Of a DNA stretch of 64,000 bases, positions 30,520-38,141 are shown in pieces. A model generated the notes under the pieces. It was not told the origin of the DNA, ran no database searches, and was given only the letters and a program-made list of their open reading frames with translations. Numbering within the stretch: the first letter of the stretch is position 1; each line of letters begins with the position of its first letter. The DNA comes from Nocardioides sp. Soil774. GTDB lineage: Bacteria > Actinomycetota > Actinomycetes > Propionibacteriales > Nocardioidaceae. The stretch is from positions 125,306 to 189,305 of the forward strand of contig NZ_LMSM01000001.1 in NCBI RefSeq assembly GCF_001428125.1. Reading direction: 5' to 3'. Position numbers and translations under genes: made by a program.

Positions 30520-31047
30520 CTAGTTGCCGAGGGCCTCGAGCAGCGCGCGGTTGAAGGCCGGGATGTCGTCGGGGTTGCGGCTGGTGATGAGGTTGCCGTC
30601 GACCACGACCTCCTCGTCGGCCCACTCGCCGCCGCCGTTGCGGATGTCGGTCTGCAGGCTCGGCCAGCTCGCCAGACGGCGCCCGCGCACGCGGTCGGCC
30701 TCCACGAGCGTCCACGACGCGTGGCAGATCGCGGCGACCGGCTTGCCCGAGTCGATGAAGTCGCGGATGAAGGCGACCGCGGTGTCGTCCATGCGCAGGG
30801 CGTCGGGGTTGGCGACGCCGCCGGGCAGCACGAGCGCGTCGTAGTCGGCGACGGCCACGTCCGACACCCGCCGGTCCACGCGCTGGGTGCTCGACTTGTC
30901 GAGGTGGTTGAACAGCTGCACCTCGCCCTCGTCGAGCGACAGGAGCTCGGCGGTGTGGCCGGCGTCGAGCGCTGCCTGCCAGGGCTTGGTCAGCTCGACC
31001 TCCTCGACACCCTCGGAGGCGGTCAGGAACGCGATTCGCTTCGACAT
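30520..31047 (-). CDS. DJ-1/PfpI family protein (type 1 glutamine amidotransferase-like)
   Basis: The 175-residue protein has the standard PfpI/YhbO size and motifs: MSKRIAFLTASEGVEEVEL with the conserved Glu, DYDALVLPGGVANPDALR, and the nucleophile elbow AICHASWTLVEA containing the reactive Cys followed by His. C-terminal NLITSRNPDDIPAFNRALLE is also typical. Members act as general stress proteins, glyoxalases or deglycases, and earlier as putative intracellular proteases; the exact activity is unsettled. The ATG at 31047 begins the family N-terminus; GGAGG lies only one base upstream, so initiation may not rely on it. The gene appears monocistronic. Confidence 0.9.
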   Translation of the reverse strand: MSKRIAFLTASEGVEEVELTKPWQAALDAGHTAELLSLDEGEVQLFNHLDKSSTQRVDRRVSDVAVADYDALVLPGGVANPDALRMDDTAVAFIRDFIDSGKPVAAICHASWTLVEADRVRGRRLASWPSLQTDIRNGGGEWADEEVVVDGNLITSRNPDDIPAFNRALLEALGN

Positions 31048-31142
31048 GCCTCCACGCTCGCTCGGGCTCGGGTGGGGGACAACCGCCTTCGGGGTGGGGT
31101 GAGTTGTGGTGGGTCTGGTCGGCGGTGGCCTGGTGGTCGCGT

Positions 31143-31160
31143 TCCCCGGATATCCGGGGA
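31143..31160. repeat. Palindrome TCCCCGGATATCCGGGGA, copy 1
   Basis: A perfect 18-bp palindrome in the 138-bp gap between the PfpI gene and the acyl-CoA dehydrogenase gene. A second copy with the same core, preceded by TT and followed by AACGCGAC, is at 32458-32477, on the other side of the dehydrogenase gene. Confidence 0.7.
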
Positions 31161-31185
31161 TCGCCACCGAGGCCCAGCCGAGAGC

Positions 31186-32346
31186 TCAGCCGATGACGCC
31201 CGCGTTGTCCTTCGCGAGCGAGCGGGAGATGACCATCCGCTGGATCTGGTTGGTCCCCTCGAAGATCTGCATGACCTTCGCCTCGCGCATGTAGCGCTCG
31301 ACGGGGAAGTCGCGGGTGTAGCCGTAGCCGCCGAGGACCTGGACGGCGTCGGTGGTGACCTTCATGGCGTTGTCGGTGGCGACGAGCTTGGCGACCGAGG
31401 CCTCGCGGGAGAAGGGCAGGCCGGCGTCCTTGAGCCGCGCGGCGTGGAGCATCGTGGCACGGGCGGCGACGATCGCGGCCTCCATGTCGGCCAGGACGAA
31501 CGCCAGGCCCTGGTGGTCGATGATCTTCGAGCCGAAGGTCTCGCGCTCGCGGGCGTACGCCACCGCGGAGTCGAGGGCGCCCTGGGCGAGGCCGACCGCG
31601 ACGGCGGCGATGCCGAGGCGGCCCGAGTCGAGGCCCTTCAGCGCGATGCGGAGGCCCTCGCCCTCCGCGCCGAGCCGGCGCGAGGCGTCGATGCGTACGT
31701 CGTCGAAGCGCATCGTCGCCGTCGCCGAGCCGGTGAGGCCCATCTTGCGCTCCGGCGGGTCGGCGGACAGGCCCTCGGAGTCGGCGGGGACCAGGAAGCA
31801 GGAGATGCCGTTGCGATCGTCGGAGGTGCGGGCCATCACCTTGTAGAAGTCGGCGTGACCGCCGTGGGTCGTCCAGGCCTTGGCGCCGTTGATGACGTAG
31901 GAGTCGCCGTCGCGCCGAGCCGTCGTACGCATCGCGGCGGGGTCGGAGCCCGCGTGCGCCTCGGAGAGGCAGTAGGCCCCGAGCAGGTCGCCGCCGAGCA
32001 TGTCGGGCAGCCACCGCTCCTTCTGCTCCTCGGTGCCGAACTCGGCGAGGCCGAAGCACGACAGCGCGTGCACGGAGACGCCGACGCCGACCGAGGACCA
32101 TACGGCGCCGATCTCCTCGAGGACCTGGAGGTAGACCTCGTAGGGCTGGTCGCCGCCGCCGAGCTCCTCGGGGTAGGGCAGGCCGAGCAGGCCCGCCTGG
32201 CCCAGCATCCGGAAGACGTCGCGCGGGAAGGTCTCGGTCGCCTCCGCCTCGGCCGAGCGCGGCGCGAGCTCCTTGGTCGCGATCTCGCGGGTCAGGGCGA
32301 GCAGGTCGCGGGCCTCGTCGGTGGGGAGCTGGCGGCGTGCGGTCAT
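31186..32346 (-). CDS. Acyl-CoA dehydrogenase
   Basis: A 386-residue FAD-dependent dehydrogenase that introduces a trans-2 double bond into acyl-CoA. Family motifs are AYCLSEAHAGSDPAA, INGAKAWTTHGG, MGLTGSATATMRFDDVRI, RERETFGSKIIDHQ, QVLGGYGYTRDFPVERYMRE and IFEGTNQIQR with the catalytic Glu. Length and order are normal; chain-length preference cannot be read. The ATG at 32346 is 7 nt after TAGCCT, a leaderless arrangement. It stands alone, bracketed by two copies of an 18-20 bp palindrome. No electron-transfer flavoprotein gene is nearby, and it is probably unrelated to the glycan genes. Confidence 0.93.
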   Translation of the reverse strand: MTARRQLPTDEARDLLALTREIATKELAPRSAEAEATETFPRDVFRMLGQAGLLGLPYPEELGGGDQPYEVYLQVLEEIGAVWSSVGVGVSVHALSCFGLAEFGTEEQKERWLPDMLGGDLLGAYCLSEAHAGSDPAAMRTTARRDGDSYVINGAKAWTTHGGHADFYKVMARTSDDRNGISCFLVPADSEGLSADPPERKMGLTGSATATMRFDDVRIDASRRLGAEGEGLRIALKGLDSGRLGIAAVAVGLAQGALDSAVAYARERETFGSKIIDHQGLAFVLADMEAAIVAARATMLHAARLKDAGLPFSREASVAKLVATDNAMKVTTDAVQVLGGYGYTRDFPVERYMREAKVMQIFEGTNQIQRMVISRSLAKDNAGVIG

Positions 32347-32428
32347 GTCCGGGAGGCTACCGCCGGGGTCGGCGCACCTGAACTCGGAGGCGGGGCGCGA
32401 GGGTTCCCTGTCGAAACTGGAGCCTCAC

Positions 32429-32444
32429 CCCCGAAGTTTCGGGG
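32429..32444. terminator. Short GC-rich hairpin upstream of the acyl-CoA dehydrogenase
   Basis: CCCCGA pairs with TCGGGG around a 4-nt loop (sequence CCCCCGAAGTTTCGGGG). It lies ~90 bp downstream of the HprK-related gene stop and could end that transcript. The palindrome repeat copy 2 follows at 32458. Confidence 0.35.
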
Positions 32445-32457
32445 TGGAACCTCGGGT

Positions 32458-32477
32458 TTCCCCGGATATCCGGGGAA
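32458..32477. repeat. Palindrome TTCCCCGGATATCCGGGGAA, copy 2
   Basis: A perfect 20-bp palindrome sharing its 18-bp core with the copy at 31143-31160. It lies in the 188-bp gap between the HprK-related gene and the acyl-CoA dehydrogenase gene and is followed by a short tandem GAACGCGACGG motif. Confidence 0.7.
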
Positions 32478-32534
32478 CGCGACGGGAACGCGACGGGGGC
32501 GGCGACGGGGGCGGCGACGGAGAGCCGGGGCGGC

Positions 32535-33590
32535 TCACGCCGGCGCGACCACCACGCCCTCCTCGGCGAGCGTGGCGAGGGCGTCCGCGACGAGCGCGGG
32601 GGCGTCGGGGTGCTCGCCCGCGAGCGCCTGTGCCCGGGCGACGAGGTCGTCGAGGCCCTGCGGCGTCTCGAGGGCCAGCCAGAGCAGCACGCCGAGGCCG
32701 GCGAGCACCTGCACCCGGTCGCCGACCATCAGCACCAGCTCGTCGTCGTACTCCACCGCGTCGTGCCAGGCCGCACGGCTCCAGGTGCCGGGCGGCGCCG
32801 GGGCGAGCGGGGAGGAGGGGTGGTGCACGCGCGGCGCGGGCGCCTGCGGCGAGGCGTCGAGGAGCAGCACCAGGTCGTCGAGCCAGTCGGCGAGCTCGTG
32901 GTAGTGCAGGCCCCACGCGCCGCCGCAGGCGTCGATCGTCTCGGCGAGGCGGAGGATCGGGTGCTCGAGCAGCGCGAGGGAGGAGCTCTGCGGCACCATC
33001 GCCGCGATCGCGTGGGCGGGGGTGATCGGCACCAGGCCGGAGTCGTCGTCGCCGCGGTGCAGCAGCACGATGCGGTGCAGGCGCGCGGAGGCCGGCGGCG
33101 GGAGCAGGCCCAGGTCGTCGGGCGAGACCGACTGCTTGCGGTGGGGGGCGTCGCGGTCGGTGATGACCGACAGTGGCTTGGGGTGGGCGTGCACGGTGAG
33201 CGTGTCGTCGAACGACGTGGTCTCGTCGGAGAGGTAGCCCAGGCGCGTGGCGAGCAGGCCGATCGCGGTGGTCTTGCCCGACCCGGAGGCGCCGATGACC
33301 GCGATGGCGCGTCCCGCTGCGTCAGCGACCGCGCCGGCGTGGAGGTTGATCCGCCGGCCGGCGGTCGCCTCGAGCGCGACCATCGTGACGCGGGACGTGA
33401 GCGCGTAGTCGTGGGCCAGCTCGTCGTCGCCCAGGCCGGTCAGGTCGACGACCGCGGCCGCCGGCTCGTCGGTGAGGGCACGGCTCCACTGGTGGCGCAG
33501 CCGCGCGACGGCACTGCCGGCGGCGGGGATGCCGACCGGGACCCCGAGGACCGACACCACGAGCGCGGGCGGCCCTGCAGGTGTGGTCAC
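32535..33590 (-). CDS. HprK-related P-loop kinase with C-terminal PqqD-like region
   Basis: A 351-residue protein. The N-terminal ~90 residues are variable; GASGSGKTT at about 100-108 is the P-loop, followed by GYLSDETT (about 119), resembling the HPr kinase/phosphorylase core that is reused in HprK-related kinases of peptide and glycan clusters. The last ~95 residues (VEYDDELVLMVGDRVQVLAG, LETPQGLDDLVARA and DALATLAEEGVVV) look like a PqqD winged-helix domain. I place the start at GTG 33590 because TAGAGT lies 7 nt upstream; GTG 33599 overlaps that box. The PqqD-like and nucleotidyltransferase genes nearby complete a known but uncharacterised gene set. The substrate is unknown and HPr itself is unlikely. 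Confidence 0.65.
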   Translation of the reverse strand: MTTPAGPPALVVSVLGVPVGIPAAGSAVARLRHQWSRALTDEPAAAVVDLTGLGDDELAHDYALTSRVTMVALEATAGRRINLHAGAVADAAGRAIAVIGASGSGKTTAIGLLATRLGYLSDETTSFDDTLTVHAHPKPLSVITDRDAPHRKQSVSPDDLGLLPPPASARLHRIVLLHRGDDDSGLVPITPAHAIAAMVPQSSSLALLEHPILRLAETIDACGGAWGLHYHELADWLDDLVLLLDASPQAPAPRVHHPSSPLAPAPPGTWSRAAWHDAVEYDDELVLMVGDRVQVLAGLGVLLWLALETPQGLDDLVARAQALAGEHPDAPALVADALATLAEEGVVVAPA

Positions 33591-33597
33591 GGCGCCC

Positions 33598-33607
33598 ACT
33601 CTAGGGT
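33598..33607. promoter_or_regulatory. Interleaved divergent -10 boxes (HprK-related / VanZ-like)
   Basis: The decamer ACTCTAGGGT contains TAGAGT on the minus strand (7 nt before GTG 33590) and TAGGGT on the plus strand (6 nt before GTG 33614). The hexamers share the central TA, so two divergent leaderless genes would be driven from one 10-bp site with start codons 23 bp apart. Confidence 0.5.
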
Positions 33608-33613
33608 GGCCCG

Positions 33614-34063
33614 GTGGGTTGGATGCGCGATCGCCGGGTGCTGGTGGCCGTGGCTGTGGCCTACGTCGTCGCCGTCGTCGTGCTTGTGGTGGGCCCGTGG
33701 GGCCGGCAGCTCAACGACGCCACCGTCGCCTGCTACGACTGGTTCCGCTACCACTGGCCGCTCGCCCCGCTGTGGGCGCTGCCGGAGCACTACGGCGTGC
33801 TGCTCAACGTGGCGCTCTTCGTGCCGGCCGGTGCGCTGCTCGTGGCGCTGACGCCCTGCCGCTGGTGGGGCGCGGTCGTCCTGGCCGCCGCGGCCTCCGG
33901 GGCGATCGAGCTGGCGCAGGCACGGTGGCTCGATCGCATCGGGGAGTGGAGCGACGTCGGGGCCAACACGCTCGGCGCGGCGATCGGCGCCCTCGCGGTC
34001 ACTCTTCTATCACGACGCCGATCACGACGAGCTGGTCCACCAGCGTCGCCACGTCGTCGCTGA
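33614..34063 (+). CDS. VanZ-like membrane protein, second copy
   Basis: A 149-residue protein with four membrane segments and the VanZ pattern LLNVALFVPAGALLVALTP, AIELAQARWLDRIGEWSDVG and ANTLGAAIGAL, ending in an Arg-rich tail. Function unknown; it is related in plan to the VanZ-like protein at 13.7 kb. The GTG at 33614 is 6 nt after TAGGGT, so a leaderless start; ATG 33623 is an alternative. Its last 65 bp are antisense to the PqqD-like gene. It sits inside the HprK/PqqD/nucleotidyltransferase set but on the opposite strand. Confidence 0.75.
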   Translation: MGWMRDRRVLVAVAVAYVVAVVVLVVGPWGRQLNDATVACYDWFRYHWPLAPLWALPEHYGVLLNVALFVPAGALLVALTPCRWWGAVVLAAAASGAIELAQARWLDRIGEWSDVGANTLGAAIGALAVTLLSRRRSRRAGPPASPRRR

Positions 34064-34280
34064 TGCTGTCGGGCTCGGCGCCGGTCATGGCGGCGGCCGT
34101 GGCGATGACCTCCTCCAGCGTGCCGCCCTCGTCGAGGGCGAGCCACACGACGCACCCCGACCCCTCGAGCAGGATCGGCGGACCCTTCGGGACCCGGGTG
34201 AGGTACGCCGTCGGCTCCTCTCCGCCGTCGAGGTCCTCCTCGCTGACCCACGCGACGTCGTCGGCGATGCGGTAGCGCAT
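33999..34280 (-). CDS. PqqD family protein
   Basis: A 93-residue protein of the PqqD/peptide-recognition-element type, a small winged-helix domain that binds leader peptides in peptide-modification systems. Typical parts are RIADDVAWVSEED at the start, LEGSGCVVWLALDEGGTLEE in the middle and a last helix VATLVDQLVVIGVVIEE. The ATG at 34280 shares one base with the stop of the upstream nucleotidyltransferase gene (TGATG), so the two are coupled. The HprK-related gene follows downstream on the same strand after a 408-bp interval occupied by the opposing VanZ-like gene. No precursor peptide gene is evident nearby. Confidence 0.75.
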   Translation of the reverse strand: MRYRIADDVAWVSEEDLDGGEEPTAYLTRVPKGPPILLEGSGCVVWLALDEGGTLEEVIATAAAMTGAEPDSISDDVATLVDQLVVIGVVIEE

Positions 34281-35137
34281 CACGAGCGCCGCACCCGACT
34301 GGTCAGCTCGCCGGCCGCCCGGCGCAGCCGGAGCCGCTGGCGCGCGCGGATGTCGCTGCGGGTGGGCGCGTGGCCGAGCTCCATGCGCAGGTGGTCGCGG
34401 TTGACCCGCATCGCCGCCGTCAGCAGCTCGGCCTTGGCCCGCAGGGTCGTCGCCGCAGCGAGCCGGGCGCGCCACTCGTCGAAGCGGCTGCCGCCACGGG
34501 TGACGTGGCGCCAGAGCAGGTAGGTGGGGTCGCCGCGGTGCAGCTCGAGCTCGCCGATGCCGGCCGCCAGCGCGACCTCGGCGTGCAGCTCGGTTGCGAG
34601 CGCCCGCACGGCGTCCTGCTCCTCGGGCGTGGCAGCGGTCCACGCGTGGTCGAGGTCGGTGGTGCCCCCGGAGCGCGCGGAGTGCAGGGTGAGGATGAGC
34701 CGCTGGGCCGTGCGGTTGGGCACGGGGCAGTCGCGGTGCGCGATCTGCCGCACGACGCGGTCGCGTGCGAGCACGTCGTAGGCGCGCTCGGCGTCGATGG
34801 TGACCCCGGGCCAGCTCATGTGCACGTCGACCCAGCCCCAGTCGTCGTGCCACCAGTTGGCGGCGTGGGCGAAGACCGAGCCGGTGGCGAAGCTGGTGCG
34901 CTGCTCGAAGCCCACCGACTCGACCGCGGTGACGAGACTCCTCAGGTGGCTGGGCCGGACCAGCACGTCGACGTCGCTGGAGTGACGGCCCTCGGGGCGC
35001 AGGCCCGGCAGCACCGCCGGTCCCTTGAGGTGGAGCAGGTCGATGCCGCGGTCGTCGGCGAGCTTCTGCACCACGGCGTGGGCGAGGTGGACGCGGGCGG
35101 CGACGGGCGCCGCGCGGACGTCCGTCTCCTCGCTCAT
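34280..35137 (-). CDS. Nucleotidyltransferase family protein (NTP_transf_5-like)
   Basis: A 285-residue protein with the nucleotidyltransferase pattern LHLKGPAVLPGL, RHSSDVDVLV (the D-x-D metal site, about residues 56-58) and WVDVHMSW, as in the Pol-beta-like NTP_transf_5 family. The C-terminal half is Arg-rich and helical. Such proteins accompany HprK-related kinases and PqqD proteins in glycan/exosortase loci and in some lasso-peptide clusters, but their reaction is not known. I use ATG 35137 (CACGAT 7 nt upstream); ATG 35146 would add three residues. It is divergent from the tyrosine autokinase gene, 82 bp away. Confidence 0.7.
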   Translation of the reverse strand: MSEETDVRAAPVAARVHLAHAVVQKLADDRGIDLLHLKGPAVLPGLRPEGRHSSDVDVLVRPSHLRSLVTAVESVGFEQRTSFATGSVFAHAANWWHDDWGWVDVHMSWPGVTIDAERAYDVLARDRVVRQIAHRDCPVPNRTAQRLILTLHSARSGGTTDLDHAWTAATPEEQDAVRALATELHAEVALAAGIGELELHRGDPTYLLWRHVTRGGSRFDEWRARLAAATTLRAKAELLTAAMRVNRDHLRMELGHAPTRSDIRARQRLRLRRAAGELTSRVRRS

Positions 35138-35219
35138 GCCGCCCATCGTGCCAGTCGCGTCCCGGCGAGTGTCGCCGATTCAGCAGGGCGGTGACGGCGT
35201 ACGCCCTACACTCGCGAGC

Positions 35220-36728
35220 ATGACGTTCGGGGACTTCGTCCGGCTGAGCCGCGCCTATGTCTGGGTGCTGATCGGCTGCACGGTCCTCGGTGCCGCCCTG
35301 ATGGTCGCCAAGACCACCCAGGACCCGGTGCTCTACTCCGCCACGGCAAACGGCCTCGTGAAGGTGGGCGAAGCGGGGAGCGCGGCCGAGGAGCAGGGCA
35401 ACGCCTCGCTTGCCGAGGACAAGGCCAACCTCTACGCCTTCCTCGTCCCCACGACGCCGGTCGCGGAGCAGGTCGTGAAGGAGCTGGGCCTCGACATGCC
35501 GCCGAGCGCGATCGCCAGCCGCTTCTCGGCGACTGTCAACTCCGACGTCAACGCCATCACGATCTCCGCCGTCGGCACGACTCCCGAGGAGGCCCGCGAC
35601 CTGGCCAACGCGGTCGTCGACGCGGTCGTGGTCGTCGCCCAGCAGTACGAGACCGGCGAGGAGAACCCGAGGGGGCCGTCCCTCACGCGCATCATCCCGG
35701 TCACGCCGGCCGAGCTGCCCGGGGCGCCGTTCACGCCGGACTACCGCGCGGCCGCGATCAAGGGCGCGCTAGGGGGCCTCGCGCTGGCCTACGCCTTCCT
35801 GATCGCGCGGCGGCTGATCGACCGCCGGGTGCGCTCGGCCAAGCACGTCGAGGACGCCACCGGAGCCGCAGTGCTGGGCGTGATCCCCAAGGAGGACGCG
35901 CTGGGTCGCGTGAACCGCGGCGTACGCGGCGACCTGGGGCGCGCGGCCGAGGCATTCCGCGTGCTGCGCACCAACCTGCGCTTCGTCGACGTCGACAACG
36001 AGCCACGCCGCATCGTGGTGACCTCCGCGCTGGCGGGCGAGGGCAAGTCGACCGTGTCGTCCAACGTCGCCCGTCTCGTCGCGCAGGCCGGGACGCCCGT
36101 GCTGCTCATCGACGCCGACCTGCGGCGTCCGATGATCGCGACCACCTTCGAGATCGACGGCGCGGTCGGGCTCACCCAGGCCCTCGCCGGCGACGTCGAC
36201 GTGCGCGACGTCATCGTGGAGTCGGGCGTGGCCAACCTCAGCCTGCTGCCGGCCGGACGCATCCCGCCCAACCCGAGCGAGCTGCTCGGCTCTCTGCGGA
36301 TGAAGCAGTTCATCGACGACCTCTCCGCCGACCACCTCGTCATCCTCGACGCACCGCCGCTGCTGCCGGTCACCGACGCAGGCCTGCTCTCGGCGTTCTG
36401 TGACGGCGCCCTGCTGGTGCAGGCGGCCGGCAAGACCCAGATCGAGCAGAGCCAGCAGTGCCGCCGGATCCTCGACCAGGTGGGCAGCCGCCTGCTCGGC
36501 GTGGTACTCAACAAGGCGCCCGTCAAGGGTGCGGCGTCGATCGCCTACGGCGGTGGCTACGGAACCTATGGGGGCTACGGCGGCTACGAGGCCGACGACA
36601 CCTCACGCGAGGCCGACGCGACCGCGGGCGGGGGCAGGCGGCGCAAGCACCCCAAGAAGGCAGCCAAGAACGCGGCCAAGAAGGACGCCGAGGCCGAGGC
36701 GCAGACGGAAGCCGACGCCGGGGTCTAG
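35220..36728 (+). CDS. Polysaccharide biosynthesis tyrosine autokinase (Wzz-Wzc/CapAB type)
   Basis: A 502-residue fusion of a Wzz-like membrane region and a BY-kinase. Two membrane segments (about residues 15-36 and 180-200) bracket an extracytoplasmic domain. The cytoplasmic kinase has Walker A AGEGKSTVSSN near 272, Walker A' LLIDADLRRP near 300 and Walker B HLVILDAPP near 375. The tail YGGGYGTYGGYGGYEA carries a cluster of tyrosines, the usual autophosphorylation sites, and is followed by an unusual Lys/Ala-rich basic end. BY-kinases regulate chain length and export of surface polysaccharides; the LMW phosphatase at 11 kb may be its partner. TACACT lies 7 nt before ATG 35220, so the mRNA is probably leaderless. 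The 3' end overlaps the opposing transferase gene by 4 bp. Confidence 0.92.
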   Translation: MTFGDFVRLSRAYVWVLIGCTVLGAALMVAKTTQDPVLYSATANGLVKVGEAGSAAEEQGNASLAEDKANLYAFLVPTTPVAEQVVKELGLDMPPSAIASRFSATVNSDVNAITISAVGTTPEEARDLANAVVDAVVVVAQQYETGEENPRGPSLTRIIPVTPAELPGAPFTPDYRAAAIKGALGGLALAYAFLIARRLIDRRVRSAKHVEDATGAAVLGVIPKEDALGRVNRGVRGDLGRAAEAFRVLRTNLRFVDVDNEPRRIVVTSALAGEGKSTVSSNVARLVAQAGTPVLLIDADLRRPMIATTFEIDGAVGLTQALAGDVDVRDVIVESGVANLSLLPAGRIPPNPSELLGSLRMKQFIDDLSADHLVILDAPPLLPVTDAGLLSAFCDGALLVQAAGKTQIEQSQQCRRILDQVGSRLLGVVLNKAPVKGAASIAYGGGYGTYGGYGGYEADDTSREADATAGGGRRRKHPKKAAKNAAKKDAEAEAQTEADAGV

Positions 36729-38140
36729 TAGGCGCCGCGGCTGGCCAGCACGGCGGTGACCGTGCGGGCCAGGATGAGCAGGTCCTGCACCATCGACCAA
36801 TTGTCGACGTAGTAGAGGTCGAGGCGCACCGTGTCCTCCCACGACAGGTCCGAGCGGCCGGACACCTGCCAGAGGCCGGTCATGCCGGGCAGCACGTTGA
36901 GCCGACGCAGCATGTCGTCCTCGTACTTCTCGACCTCCGAGGGCAGCGGCGGGCGCGGCCCAACCAGGCTCATCTCGCCGCGCATGACGTTCCACAGCTG
37001 GGGCAGCTCGTCGAGGGAGAAGCGGCGGATGAAGCGACCGGGTCTGGTCACGCGAGGGTCGGTGGTGCTCTTGAAGAGCACGTGGTCGGCGCGCGGGTCG
37101 AGGTCGGCGAGGCGCTGCTCGGCGTCGACTGCCATCGAGCGCAGCTTGAGGCAGGTGAACTCCGCGCCCTCGCGACCCACGCGGGTCTGGCGAAAGAGGG
37201 CCGGGCCGCCGTCGTGGAGCCTGATCCAGAGCATGACCACGGCCAGCACCGGCCAGACGACGGTCAGGATGAGGAGCGCGCCGACGACGTCGAACGCGCG
37301 CTTGGCGTCGTTCGTCGCGAGCTGGGAGCGCGAGCGGCCCAGGTGCATCAGCGGCAGCCCGGCGACCGGCCGGATCCGCACCCGCTCGCTTGAGACGTCG
37401 GTGACGTTGGGCGCCACGATGATCTGCACGTTGGCGTGGTCCTCCAGGTCCCAGGCCAGGCGCCGCAGCTGGGTGGAGGAGCTCACCGCGCCGGCGGTGA
37501 AGAACACGATGTCGGGCGAGACCTCGTCGACCACCGCGCGCACGTCCTCGCTGTGCCCGAGGACGGGGATGCCGCTTGCGGTGCGCTCGAGGCCGGCGTA
37601 GTCGCTGGGGATCAGGCAGCCCATCACCCGGTAGCCGAGCCACGACTCGCGTGCCAGGACGGTGTGGATCTCGCCGATGTAGCCCGGGGTGCCGACGAGC
37701 AGGACCGTCTCGTTGAAGTGCCCGGCGCTGCGCAGGCGCTGGATGATCCGCCGCGAGATCAGTCGGCCGATCAGCAGCAGGATCACACCGATCGGGAAGA
37801 GCAGGATGAAGAAGCCGCGGGAGAGGGGGTACTGCATGAGGAACGCCATCGTGGCCACGAGCGCGGCGGTGAAGAACGAGGCGTTGACGACCAGCTTGAA
37901 CTCCTCGGTGCCGGCGCCGAAGACGTGTCGCTCGTAGGTGCCGAAGATCGAGAGCATCACGATCCAGGTGGCGACGAAGAACCCGCTCGCCAGGACGGTG
38001 TTCTCCAGGACGTCGCCGGCGGTGTCGAAGATCGGCAGGGTCAGGCGGAAGCGAATGGCGAGCGCCGTGGCGGCGGTAATCATCACCAGATCGATGACGC
38101 CGATCAGCCAAGGGAGCAGGCGGATGCCTTCAGGCCGCAC
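36725..38140 (-). CDS. Polyprenyl glycosylphosphotransferase (WbaP-like initiating sugar transferase)
   Basis: This 471-residue enzyme transfers a sugar-1-phosphate from a nucleotide sugar to undecaprenyl phosphate, starting repeat-unit assembly. Four N-terminal membrane segments (to ~130), a central CoA-binding-like domain with VLLVGTPGYIGE, a fifth hydrophobic segment near 290, and the C-terminal catalytic domain are visible: KLRSMAVDAE, DELPQLWNVMRGEMSLVGPR and PGMTGLWQVSGRSD. The sugar is not predictable. It is the last gene of a six-gene minus-strand operon starting with the NeuB fusion at 44.7 kb; only 1 bp separates it from the upstream glycosyltransferase gene. Confidence 0.94.
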   Translation of the reverse strand: MRPEGIRLLPWLIGVIDLVMITAATALAIRFRLTLPIFDTAGDVLENTVLASGFFVATWIVMLSIFGTYERHVFGAGTEEFKLVVNASFFTAALVATMAFLMQYPLSRGFFILLFPIGVILLLIGRLISRRIIQRLRSAGHFNETVLLVGTPGYIGEIHTVLARESWLGYRVMGCLIPSDYAGLERTASGIPVLGHSEDVRAVVDEVSPDIVFFTAGAVSSSTQLRRLAWDLEDHANVQIIVAPNVTDVSSERVRIRPVAGLPLMHLGRSRSQLATNDAKRAFDVVGALLILTVVWPVLAVVMLWIRLHDGGPALFRQTRVGREGAEFTCLKLRSMAVDAEQRLADLDPRADHVLFKSTTDPRVTRPGRFIRRFSLDELPQLWNVMRGEMSLVGPRPPLPSEVEKYEDDMLRRLNVLPGMTGLWQVSGRSDLSWEDTVRLDLYYVDNWSMVQDLLILARTVTAVLASRGAY

Positions 38141-38141
38141 G

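Noticed and set aside
32535..35137. A lasso-peptide biosynthetic cluster
   Set aside because: Kinase, PqqD and nucleotidyltransferase are shared with some lasso clusters, but the asparagine-synthetase-like cyclase, the transglutaminase-like protease and a precursor peptide were not found.
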